Source: Cyanobacteria bacterium RUI128 (GTDB lineage Bacteria; Cyanobacteriota; Vampirovibrionia; Gastranaerophilales; Gastranaerophilaceae). From it: a stretch of DNA of 6,661 bases. Made by a program: the position numbers and the translations under genes. Numbering within the stretch: position 1 is the stretch's first letter; the number at the start of each line of letters is the position of its first letter. The notes below the pieces were generated by a model, which worked only from the letters and a program-made list of their open reading frames with translations, was not told the DNA's origin and did no database searches. The DNA lies in the NCBI GenBank assembly GCA_024695725.1, contig JAILHQ010000131.1, forward strand, positions 1 through 6,661, written 5' to 3'. This document shows, one piece after another, positions 1 to 5,037 of the stretch.

Positions 1-135
1 AACTTCTGTCTTGACCTGTTCGCGTTAAACGTGTCTACGGTTTTTCTTTTCAGAAACTATGTTTCTTCCAAAGAAAAGACCTTCGCACTCTGCTCACATG
101 TCTCTCGAACTCTTGGAAACCTGCACTATATATAA
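1..135 (+). other. Unassigned stretch with an open reading frame running in from the left edge
   Basis: Frame 1 is open from the first base to a TAA at 133-135, giving 44 codons that end ...RTLGNLHYI. A strong bidirectional terminator begins 1 base after the stop, which is what one expects at the end of a plus-strand gene. Against a real gene, the predicted peptide has no recognisable motif, and an 11-bp plus 6-bp hairpin (39-81) occupies its middle. The flanking DNA is tRNA-related and non-coding. It could be the tail of a small protein gene, part of a structured RNA, or a chance frame. I do not recognise it. Confidence 0.2.
39..81. repeat. Imperfect 43-nt inverted repeat (hairpin)
   Basis: The left arm 39-49 pairs with 70-81 over 11 base pairs, with a single bulged G at 78. 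An inner 6-bp stem, AGAAAC (52-57) with GTTTCT (61-66), closes a 3-nt loop. There is no T-run directly on either side, so it is not a standard intrinsic terminator. It lies within the open frame that runs in from the left edge. It may be part of a non-coding RNA or a small foldback element. Confidence 0.6.
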
Positions 136-136
136 T

Positions 137-168
137 AAAAAACAGGATAGAAACCTATCCTGTTTTTT
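137..168. terminator. Bidirectional intrinsic terminator
   Basis: Six A (137-142), then CAGGATAG (143-150), loop AAAC, CTATCCTG (155-162) and six T (163-168). The 8-bp GC-containing stem has a T-run on either strand, so it can end transcription both ways. On the plus strand it directly follows the stop at 133-135. On the minus strand it directly follows the broken tRNA 3' end at 169-188. Confidence 0.9.
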
Positions 169-324
169 ATGGTGGGCGTTAGAAGACTGTCTTGGATTAT
201 TCGGGTACGCATAACACTGCTTTCGCTATAAAATCCTGACGGATTTAGTCGCTCATTCGTGTTATATGCTCTTACGGGCTAGTCACTTCGTACCGTCGCC
301 CTACCGAAAATCCGCCGAACTTCT
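169..324 (-). pseudogene. tRNA-Val 3'-end fragment interrupted in its T-loop
   Basis: Bases 169-188 are identical over 20 nt to 403-422, the 3' end of the intact tRNA-Val including the encoded CCA. Bases 316-324 (CGAACTTCT) are identical to 423-431, the next nine bases of that tRNA. In the intact gene the two pieces are contiguous. Here they are separated by 127 bases (189-315). The break falls in the T-loop, between TTCG and AGT on the RNA strand. Nothing upstream (325-370) restores the acceptor 5' strand, D-arm or anticodon arm, so this is not a working tRNA. The simplest reading is a truncated tandem duplicate of tRNA-Val that took an insertion. The 20-nt match is certain; the 9-nt match could be chance, although its position and the folding of the insert argue against that. 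Confidence 0.65.
189..315. repeat. 127-bp foldback (palindromic) element inserted in the tRNA fragment
   Basis: The two halves pair in nested order. GGAT (194-197) pairs with ATCC (310-313) and TTCGG (201-205) with CCGAA (304-308). GGTACG (204-209) pairs with CGTACC (289-294). ATAACAC (211-217) pairs with GTGTTAT (259-265). AAATCC (231-236) pairs with GGATTT (241-246) around a 4-nt loop. The whole element can therefore fold into one long imperfect hairpin whose base coincides with the tRNA breakpoints. It has no significant open frame and no clear target duplication. It resembles the small palindromic or MITE-like elements found in bacterial genomes; whether it is mobile or transcribed is unknown. 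Confidence 0.55.
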
Positions 325-370
325 TTGTGATACTTCGTATCAGGAAATTCTCGCTATCAAAACTGACCAC

Positions 371-401
371 AAAAAAAGAGGTCTTAATGACCTCTTTTTT
401 T
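371..401. terminator. Intrinsic terminator of tRNA-Val (bidirectional)
   Basis: Seven A (371-377), GAGGTC (378-383), loop TTAAT, GACCTC (389-394), then seven T (395-401). Read on the minus strand it begins two bases after the CCA of tRNA-Val and ends that transcript. Its layout, directly after a tRNA CCA end, matches the second terminator at 137-168, though the stem sequence differs. Confidence 0.9.
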
Positions 402-403
402 AA

Positions 404-479
404 TGGTGGGCGTTAGAAGACTCGAACTTCTGACCCTCTCCTTGTAAGGGAGACGCTCTACCAACTGAGCTAAACGCCC
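404..479 (-). tRNA. tRNA-Val (anticodon UAC)
   Basis: On the minus strand a complete 76-nt cloverleaf is present. Acceptor GGGCGTT pairs with AACGCCC. The D-arm is GCTC/GAGC around AGTTGGTA. The anticodon stem TCTCC/GGAGA encloses loop CTTACAA with anticodon TAC, and the T-arm AGAAG/CTTCT encloses TTCGAGT. The discriminator base is A and the 3' CCA is encoded. The UAC anticodon reads valine GUN codons. The gene has its own promoter and terminator and is therefore a single-gene transcript, possibly also reached by read-through from the membrane-protein gene ending at 537. Its 3' 20-29 nt are duplicated downstream in broken form. Confidence 0.97.
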
Positions 480-497
480 TAATACTTCGGCTAGTTC

Positions 498-526
498 ATA
501 ATATTATAAACATAATTTTATGTCAA
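498..526 (-). promoter_or_regulatory. Sigma-70-type promoter of tRNA-Val
   Basis: On the minus strand a perfect -35 TTGACA (521-526) and a -10 TATTAT (498-503, five of six consensus bases) are separated by the optimal 17 bp. Transcription should start near 490, about 11 bases before the tRNA 5' end. The -35 box begins only 10 bases past the stop codon of the upstream gene. Confidence 0.85.
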
Positions 527-536
527 CAATTATATT

Positions 537-1187
537 TTAAATACTGAGGACTCTGTTTCTGTAATCGTCAAAAGTATGTCTTTGTGTACCTGTTACAGGA
601 GTGTACACACTTTTGCCTCTGCTTGCAGGTTTTGCCTCAAGATTTAATTGGCGCATTCTTTCTTTGTATTTGTTTTGTTTGTAAGATGCAATCTTGTTTC
701 TCACAATTGGCGTAATAATATTACTTGAGATAATACCGCCAATGGTTGCTGAAGCTGCATCAGTAAAGCACTTGAAACCGTTGTATGCACCACGGAGTCC
801 TGCTTCTTCAAAACCGGCTGCCTTGGTTACGTCGAAACCGAAGTTACCTCTCTGATTAATCAGTTTGTTCTTTCTCAAGAAATCTACAATAGAACGCGGT
901 GCAAGTTTCCCGGTCTTAACCATGTGTTCGCTCAGTGCAGTCAATGATTTTGTTACACCAAAGTACAACAGAATGTTTGTTACTGCATCTGATGCTTCCT
1001 GAGCAATCATGAACTTCTTCTGTTCATGTGTATACTCTTTGTTTATCGCAATACCGATAATTTGTGCTGCAGATGATGCAAACCATCCTGCAATAGACGT
1101 CAGAATAAGGATATCACCCATTTTTGCCGAGCTTACACCTGCCAATTTACCTAATTGTTGTTTTAACTGAGGCCACATTCTATTCAT
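537..1187 (-). CDS. Small hydrophobic membrane-associated protein, family unknown (paralogue of upstream gene)
   Basis: This 216-residue protein is not assigned to a named family. Hydrophobic stretches lie at about residues 24-48 and 66-82, with a glycine/isoleucine-rich segment at about 145-165 (ATIGGIISSNIITPIV). A strongly basic tail follows (RNKIASYKQNKYKERMR and beyond). There is no cleavable signal peptide. The layout matches the gene just upstream: hydrophobic segment, short polar loop, second hydrophobic segment, polar middle, then a third segment ending in xTNxI/SSNIIxP-type sequence and a basic K/R-Y tail. The two are probably diverged duplicates. The start ATG overlaps the end of the upstream gene by 8 bases and has a perfect AGGAGG five bases away, so the start is secure. 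A membrane location is an inference; no function can be named. Confidence 0.85.
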   Translation of the reverse strand: MNRMWPQLKQQLGKLAGVSSAKMGDILILTSIAGWFASSAAQIIGIAINKEYTHEQKKFMIAQEASDAVTNILLYFGVTKSLTALSEHMVKTGKLAPRSIVDFLRKNKLINQRGNFGFDVTKAAGFEEAGLRGAYNGFKCFTDAASATIGGIISSNIITPIVRNKIASYKQNKYKERMRQLNLEAKPASRGKSVYTPVTGTQRHTFDDYRNRVLSI

Positions 1188-1878
1188 GACGACCTCCTGT
1201 TCTGTTTAGGTTGAAATTGTTCACAAAAATGTCGAGGAATTTTTCTCTGACATCATAAGGCTCTCTTCCCGCCTGAGGGTTGGTTGAATTAGAAGTATTT
1301 GCGGGATCTTTTATCGGTTCAGGATGATTTTTCCTGTACCTTCCTATTAGTTTTCCTGAAATCAAGTTTGTCAACGGAACGTCAAGAAGTACGTTAGTAA
1401 ACAGCATAGCACCCAACCCGATTATGGTTGCAAGAACACTTCTGTGGTTCTTCAGCCAGTCAGGGTTTTTGTTTGCCAGGTATTCCATAAAGCTCTTAGG
1501 CGGTAACAGTGCCGTTCGCCATTCAGGTGCGTTCTTTGCAACGCTCGTCAAAGCATGGGTACCATAGTAACACAGGCTTCGCACGGCACATCCGACCGTG
1601 GTTCCTGCAATAATCTTACCAATGGTTCTGAAAGTGGATACATTAGCTGTATCTCTATCGACGTTAGGGTTATAGTAGTCAATAAATGGTTGAGTCATAA
1701 TGGCCGTAACGCCCATTATAGCTCTGTTTACGTCAGGTCGGCTAAGTATGGTTCCAATATTATTAGCAAAAGCTTCTCCGTTAATAGTGATGTTAGGTAT
1801 AAGCTTAAATAGCCGGCGTCTTACGTCGAGACCGGTTAAACCATGGGATGCAAAATTTGACACACTACGAATATTCAT
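1180..1878 (-). CDS. Small multi-pass membrane protein, family unknown (first of a tandem pair)
   Basis: This 232-residue protein has three likely membrane segments at about residues 51-67, 86-105 and 147-173. A conspicuous MTQPFIDYYNPNVDRDT stretch follows the first segment. After the third comes TNLISGKLIGRYRKN and a polar, proline/asparagine-rich linker (about 186-206). From memory, proteins with this MTQP-x-IDYYN motif recur in Gastranaerophilales genomes, but I cannot name a Pfam family or a function. The probable start ATG (1876-1878) is preceded by AGGGTTAGG. It lies 71 bases downstream of the transglycosylase stop. I see no convincing promoter in that gap, so co-transcription with the transglycosylase is likely. 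It overlaps the downstream paralogue by 8 bases. Confidence 0.85.
   Translation of the reverse strand: MNIRSVSNFASHGLTGLDVRRRLFKLIPNITINGEAFANNIGTILSRPDVNRAIMGVTAIMTQPFIDYYNPNVDRDTANVSTFRTIGKIIAGTTVGCAVRSLCYYGTHALTSVAKNAPEWRTALLPPKSFMEYLANKNPDWLKNHRSVLATIIGLGAMLFTNVLLDVPLTNLISGKLIGRYRKNHPEPIKDPANTSNSTNPQAGREPYDVREKFLDIFVNNFNLNRTGGRHE
1193..1198 (-). promoter_or_regulatory. Perfect Shine-Dalgarno site (AGGAGG) inside the upstream gene
   Basis: AGGAGG on the minus strand sits five bases before the ATG at 1185-1187 and within the last codons of the 1180-1878 gene. It fixes the start of the downstream gene and indicates coupled translation of the membrane-protein pair. Confidence 0.85.
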
Positions 1879-1940
1879 ACCTAACCCTGAATATATAAAG
1901 TGTCTGTGATTTAATAATTTGCTATATTGTTAAAACATGT

Positions 1941-1966
1941 TACGCTAAATTACAGGTAATTTCGTA
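1941..1966 (-). terminator. Weak hairpin spanning the transglycosylase stop codon
   Basis: TACG (1941-1944) pairs with CGTA (1963-1966), and AAATTA (1947-1952) pairs with TAATTT (1957-1962), around loop CAGG with a 2-nt bulge. The 10-bp stem includes the stop codon at 1950-1952. The RNA after it has only a short U-run (GTTTT), so it may attenuate rather than fully terminate transcription into the membrane-protein genes. Confidence 0.35.
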
Positions 1967-2618
1967 AAATCGATTTAACATAATTCTGTGTTTCTTTATA
2001 AGGCGGAACCCCGTCATACTTGCTTACAGCGTTAGGGCCTGCGTTATAAGCGGCCAAAGCAAGAATTGTGTTGCCGTGGAATCTGTCGAGCATGGATTTT
2101 AAATATTTTACCCCGCCTTCAATATTTTGTTTAGGATCCATAGGATCTGTTACCCCGAGTCCTTTTGCGGTCGACGGCATCAACTGCATAAGTCCAAGCG
2201 CACCGACTTTTGATTTTGCATTAGGGTTGAAACCCGATTCCTGCTGAACGAGTGCTTTTACAAGTTTTGAATCAACACCGTATTTCTCTGATGCAACGTC
2301 TATCATTGATAAAATCTGCTCTTTGCTCGGTCTTTTGGTTATGCTTACATTCGGGTTTGTATAGATTTGAGCATCAACACTTGTGATTCCTCTGTTCTTC
2401 AAAAGTGTTCCGAATTGTGATTTGGCAGTTGACTGAAGAATATTATCAAAAGACTGTACGCTCCCTGCATCAGGCAGTTGCGGCCCCATTTTCTGAATGG
2501 CTTCCAGGTCTGTTTTTGCAGGAACACCATTGATATAGTTATTCATTTTTTGATATCTTTGTACAGTTTTTGCCTGACCGCCCGAATTAAGCAGGCTTTG
2601 TATCATTTCTGAAAACAT
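1950..2618 (-). CDS. Lytic transglycosylase, SLT domain protein
   Basis: This is a peptidoglycan-cleaving enzyme of the soluble lytic transglycosylase fold (goose-lysozyme-like), cutting the MurNAc-GlcNAc bond to form 1,6-anhydro ends. The catalytic domain covers about residues 104-220 of 222. It shows the catalytic Glu127 in QQESGFNP, then [13 protein letters not shown] (139-151), [13 protein letters not shown] (186-198) and [14 protein letters not shown] (204-217), all diagnostic. The first ~100 residues are a polar, unclassified region with a SFDNIL stretch (56-61), loosely reminiscent of flagellar rod-associated proteins. There is no signal peptide or lipobox, so it must reach the wall by another route, such as a secretion apparatus or phage-like release. 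The start has GAGGAAGG upstream, with an 11-base gap. It is the first gene of the minus-strand block. Confidence 0.95.
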   Translation of the reverse strand: MFSEMIQSLLNSGGQAKTVQRYQKMNNYINGVPAKTDLEAIQKMGPQLPDAGSVQSFDNILQSTAKSQFGTLLKNRGITSVDAQIYTNPNVSITKRPSKEQILSMIDVASEKYGVDSKLVKALVQQESGFNPNAKSKVGALGLMQLMPSTAKGLGVTDPMDPKQNIEGGVKYLKSMLDRFHGNTILALAAYNAGPNAVSKYDGVPPYKETQNYVKSILRNYL

Positions 2619-2656
2619 TTATTGATTCACCTTCCTCAAAAAAGTAAACGACCTTT

Positions 2657-2662
2657 ATAATA
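2657..2662 (-). promoter_or_regulatory. Possible -10 box for the transglycosylase gene
   Basis: TATTAT on the minus strand matches five of six consensus -10 bases and lies about 39 bases before the ATG, leaving a leader of roughly 32 nt with the GAGGAAGG ribosome site. No good -35 is present 17 bp upstream. The surrounding 169-bp gap (2619-2787) separates divergent genes. I found no clear matching promoter for the rightward gene in it. Confidence 0.35.
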
Positions 2663-2787
2663 CACGCTTTAATTAATTGGGATAAATATCCTCTGTTTGT
2701 TGTATTAATGATTTTTTATAAAAAGTCAATCGCAGGATTTGTAACATATCACATGACAAATGACCTTGTTCACGGTATCGTGGAAGA

Positions 2788-3345
2788 ATGGATGCGATAA
2801 ATTTTACGGCAAATCATCTGAGATATGTCAATATTGCAAAACGCTCGGCTGAAGGCTATAAGCCTTGCAGAGCATCTCTTGTTGAGATGAAATCTTCTAA
2901 CCCGGGAGATGTTAATGCGATAGACTCTACCGCCGAACAGTGGGAAGATTCGCTGACTGCTTTTGTGTCCTCTGACATGAAAAAAGCGGCACGCAAAAAA
3001 CCAAAGGACAATTTCCATGTCTATGCGATAACTACTCAGAAAAAAGATTTTGATAACATCAACCCCGAACAAATTCTCGGGGTAGCTCACATTACGGAAA
3101 ACGCAAACGGTTTAGGACACAAGATAGAAGTCTTACAGACAAACCCTGAATATATGTTTGACCGCTCGACTACCGCAAAACGGGAATACAAAAATGTCGG
3201 AAAAGGACTTATTTCATTTATTAAAGAAAATTTCAACGACAAACCGCTCTATTTATATCCCACAAAAGATGCCGTAAAGTTTTATGAGAAGCAGGGTTTC
3301 AGCTCTGAAAAAGTTCTCGACAGCCGGTATATGTTTTATGTTTAA
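2788..3345 (+). CDS. GNAT-like acetyltransferase with an unassigned N-terminal region
   Basis: The C-terminal half (about residues 95-185 of 185) has the layout of a GCN5-related N-acetyltransferase, which transfers an acetyl group from acetyl-CoA to an amine. A beta strand with HKIEVLQTNPEY (111-122) is followed by the pyrophosphate-binding loop KNVGKG (135-140, fitting Q/R-x-x-G-x-G/A with Lys first) and helix LISFIKE. The motif-B end YEKQGF (166-171) follows. The substrate cannot be told. The first ~70 residues (DAINFTANHLRYVNI and onwards) are not part of the core fold and I do not recognise them. ATG 2788 is the only plausible start, because an in-frame stop lies at 2761-2763. Its ribosome site is poor: GGAAG ends only one base before the ATG. 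It stands alone between divergent and downstream genes. Confidence 0.75.
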   Translation: MDAINFTANHLRYVNIAKRSAEGYKPCRASLVEMKSSNPGDVNAIDSTAEQWEDSLTAFVSSDMKKAARKKPKDNFHVYAITTQKKDFDNINPEQILGVAHITENANGLGHKIEVLQTNPEYMFDRSTTAKREYKNVGKGLISFIKENFNDKPLYLYPTKDAVKFYEKQGFSSEKVLDSRYMFYV

Positions 3346-3419
3346 CCCCCGATTTTGATATTTTCTCAATAAGTGCTTAAACAGTTGTTTTTTGGTTATT
3401 GTTGTAGTAATCTAAAGAT

Positions 3420-4379
3420 GTGGAAAATAAGGGTTTAGATTTGGAGTTAATATTACAGAGTTGCGGGGTAGGAACGGATGTTGATGAAGAGGTTCTGATA
3501 GATAACCTTATTAATCTTTCCGATAATTACACCGATGAAGAGCTTGTCCAAATTTATAACCATCTGATGGGGACTGTTTATAACCCAAAGGTTCTGATGC
3601 AGTTAATCAGGCTTTCCGATAAATACAGAGATAAATCATCACTGAGCGTCTTGTGTGATTTACTTCTTATGAGAATAAATCTTGAAAACACCCCTTACGA
3701 TTTTGATGATTTGATTAACGTCAGAGTGATGTGTGCAAAAGCTATTGCAAACATTAAAGATACCTCAGTCGTTGGTTCGTTACTTTACTGCCTGAATAAC
3801 AAAGACGAAAACTACAAGGTAAGACTGGCATGTGCTGATGCCCTCGGAAAAATCGGGGACAGATATGCAACGGCACCGCTCATTGACTTGATACAGGACG
3901 AAGACGAAAAATCAGTTTACCTGAAAGAATCTGCTGTTTCCGCCCTCGGGGTATTAGGTGATGACAGAGCGGTTGATCCGCTTGTATCAATACTTGAAGC
4001 AAAACAGGGATTTCTCGACAAGTTCTCGTTCCTGAAAGAACGTATTATCGAGGCACTCGGAAAACTTAATACAGATAACCAAAAGGTTTTAAAAGCGTTC
4101 AAAAATTCACTTCTTGACCGTTCGCCAATGATCAGAATAAACGCTATTGAAGCAATTATGAACAGCGGGGAAGAAGACGCATACGAAACAATAAAACCGA
4201 GCCTTCAGGACGACGATGACGAGGTAAAAAAGAATGCACTTATTGCGCTTTATAACTTAGGTGGCAGAGATATTCTTGATGAGGTTATCTCAATGCCGTC
4301 TTACAACGAATTTTTAAAACAGGAAGCGCAGGCACTGATTGACGAATACGAAACTGATGACGGGGATATGGATGAATAA
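3420..4379 (+). CDS. HEAT-repeat (PBS-lyase-like) protein
   Basis: This 319-residue soluble acidic protein has about five HEAT-like helical repeats between residues ~100 and 281. They are visible as VRVMCAKAIANI, VRLACADALGKIGD, LKESAVSALGVLGDDRAVDPL, LKERIIEALGKL, IRINAIEAIMNSG and VKKNALIALYNLG. This is the short-repeat form first known from phycobilisome lyases, but such repeats mostly act as protein-binding scaffolds, so lyase activity should not be assumed. The N-terminal 90 residues are helical and unclassified; the C-terminus is very acidic. The start is GTG (3420). An in-frame TAA at 3408-3410 rules out anything longer, and the overlapping ATG at 3418 is out of frame. No clear ribosome site is visible, so it may be leaderless or weakly translated. 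It is the first gene of the likely operon and overlaps queC by 8 bases. Confidence 0.88.
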   Translation: MENKGLDLELILQSCGVGTDVDEEVLIDNLINLSDNYTDEELVQIYNHLMGTVYNPKVLMQLIRLSDKYRDKSSLSVLCDLLLMRINLENTPYDFDDLINVRVMCAKAIANIKDTSVVGSLLYCLNNKDENYKVRLACADALGKIGDRYATAPLIDLIQDEDEKSVYLKESAVSALGVLGDDRAVDPLVSILEAKQGFLDKFSFLKERIIEALGKLNTDNQKVLKAFKNSLLDRSPMIRINAIEAIMNSGEEDAYETIKPSLQDDDDEVKKNALIALYNLGGRDILDEVISMPSYNEFLKQEAQALIDEYETDDGDMDE

Positions 4380-5037
4380 ATCGGTTATTTTATTATCGGG
4401 TGGTTTAGATTCTCTCGTTTCATTAGGTGTCGGGGTAAAAGAATACAATATAAGGCTTGCCCTGACGTTCGACTACGGTCAAAACCCGGCTGAACAGGAA
4501 ATAAAAACTTCAAAAAAAATAGCGGAATATTACGGTATAGAACACAGAGTTATTGAATTACCGTTTCTGAAAGAAATAACAAACAACGCCTTTGTCGGCG
4601 GCGGAGCAAATAACTTGCCGACTGAAAATTTAGGTACGGAAGAAAGTGCAAAAGCTGTCTGGGTTCCAAACAGAAACGGGTTGTTTCTGAATATAGCAGG
4701 TTCGTTTGCTGATGCACAAGGATTTACACATATTCTCTTCGGGGCTAACAAGTCTGAGGGTGCGACTTTCCCTGACAATACACCTGAATTTGTTGAGAAG
4801 GTAAATGAGGGGTTTAAGTATTCAACTCTTAACGGTGTGAAAGTTGTTGCGCCATTGATTAATTACACCAAGAATGATATAGTAAAAAAAGCCTTAGAAC
4901 TCAACGTACCACTTGAATTAGCGTACAGTTGTTATGCAGGCGGGAAGAAAAACTGCGGAGTTTGCGAATCCTGCAGACATCTTAAAAACGCACTGGAAGA
5001 AAATAAGGCATTTGAGTATATTGAGAGATTATTTTAA
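4372..5037 (+). CDS. queC: 7-cyano-7-deazaguanine synthase QueC
   Basis: QueC converts 7-carboxy-7-deazaguanine to preQ0 using ATP and ammonia, a step towards queuosine in tRNA wobble positions. The 221-residue product has the family's usual length. The ATP-binding PP-loop SGGLDS is at residues 9-14, FDYGQ is near 33-37, and WVPNRNGLFLNIA and GANKSEGATFPDN follow. The zinc site Cys187, Cys195, Cys198 and Cys201 (YSC-x7-CGVCESC) is intact. I chose ATG 4372 over an in-frame TTG at 4339. The longer form adds 11 residues before the conserved MNKSVILLSGG start, whereas GGGGAT lies at a good distance before 4372. It overlaps the HEAT gene by 8 bases and shares one base with the next gene. No queD, queE or folE lies in the window. 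It should be functional. Confidence 0.97.
   Translation: MNKSVILLSGGLDSLVSLGVGVKEYNIRLALTFDYGQNPAEQEIKTSKKIAEYYGIEHRVIELPFLKEITNNAFVGGGANNLPTENLGTEESAKAVWVPNRNGLFLNIAGSFADAQGFTHILFGANKSEGATFPDNTPEFVEKVNEGFKYSTLNGVKVVAPLINYTKNDIVKKALELNVPLELAYSCYAGGKKNCGVCESCRHLKNALEENKAFEYIERLF

Noticed and set aside
189..315. Group I intron in a tRNA gene
   Set aside because: At 127 nt it is too short for a group I core, and bacterial tRNA introns of that type usually interrupt the anticodon loop, not the T-loop.
169..370. tmRNA, or a working second tRNA
   Set aside because: Although it ends in CCA before a terminator, there is no Ala-type acceptor, no tag-peptide frame recognised, and no 5' acceptor strand to pair with AACGCCC.
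169..422. CRISPR array
   Set aside because: Only two copies of the repeat exist, and both are tRNA 3' ends; there are no regular spacers.
1555..1909. Two plus-strand open frames (85 and 69 codons) within the membrane-protein gene
   Set aside because: They are antisense to the 1180-1878 gene, overlap each other and give no recognisable protein features.
2695..2725. Rightward promoter (TTGTTG ... TATAAA) for the GNAT gene
   Set aside because: The spacing is only 14 bp, so it does not make a credible sigma-70 promoter.
2770..3090. Minus-strand 106-codon open frame opposite the GNAT gene
   Set aside because: It lies antisense to a gene with recognisable GNAT motifs, and its Arg/Phe/Cys-rich product has no motif or ribosome site.
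4339..4371. TTG start giving QueC an 11-residue extension
   Set aside because: QueC proteins begin close to the SGGLDS loop, and ATG 4372 has a well-placed GGGGAT; the extension is just HEAT-gene sequence in another frame.
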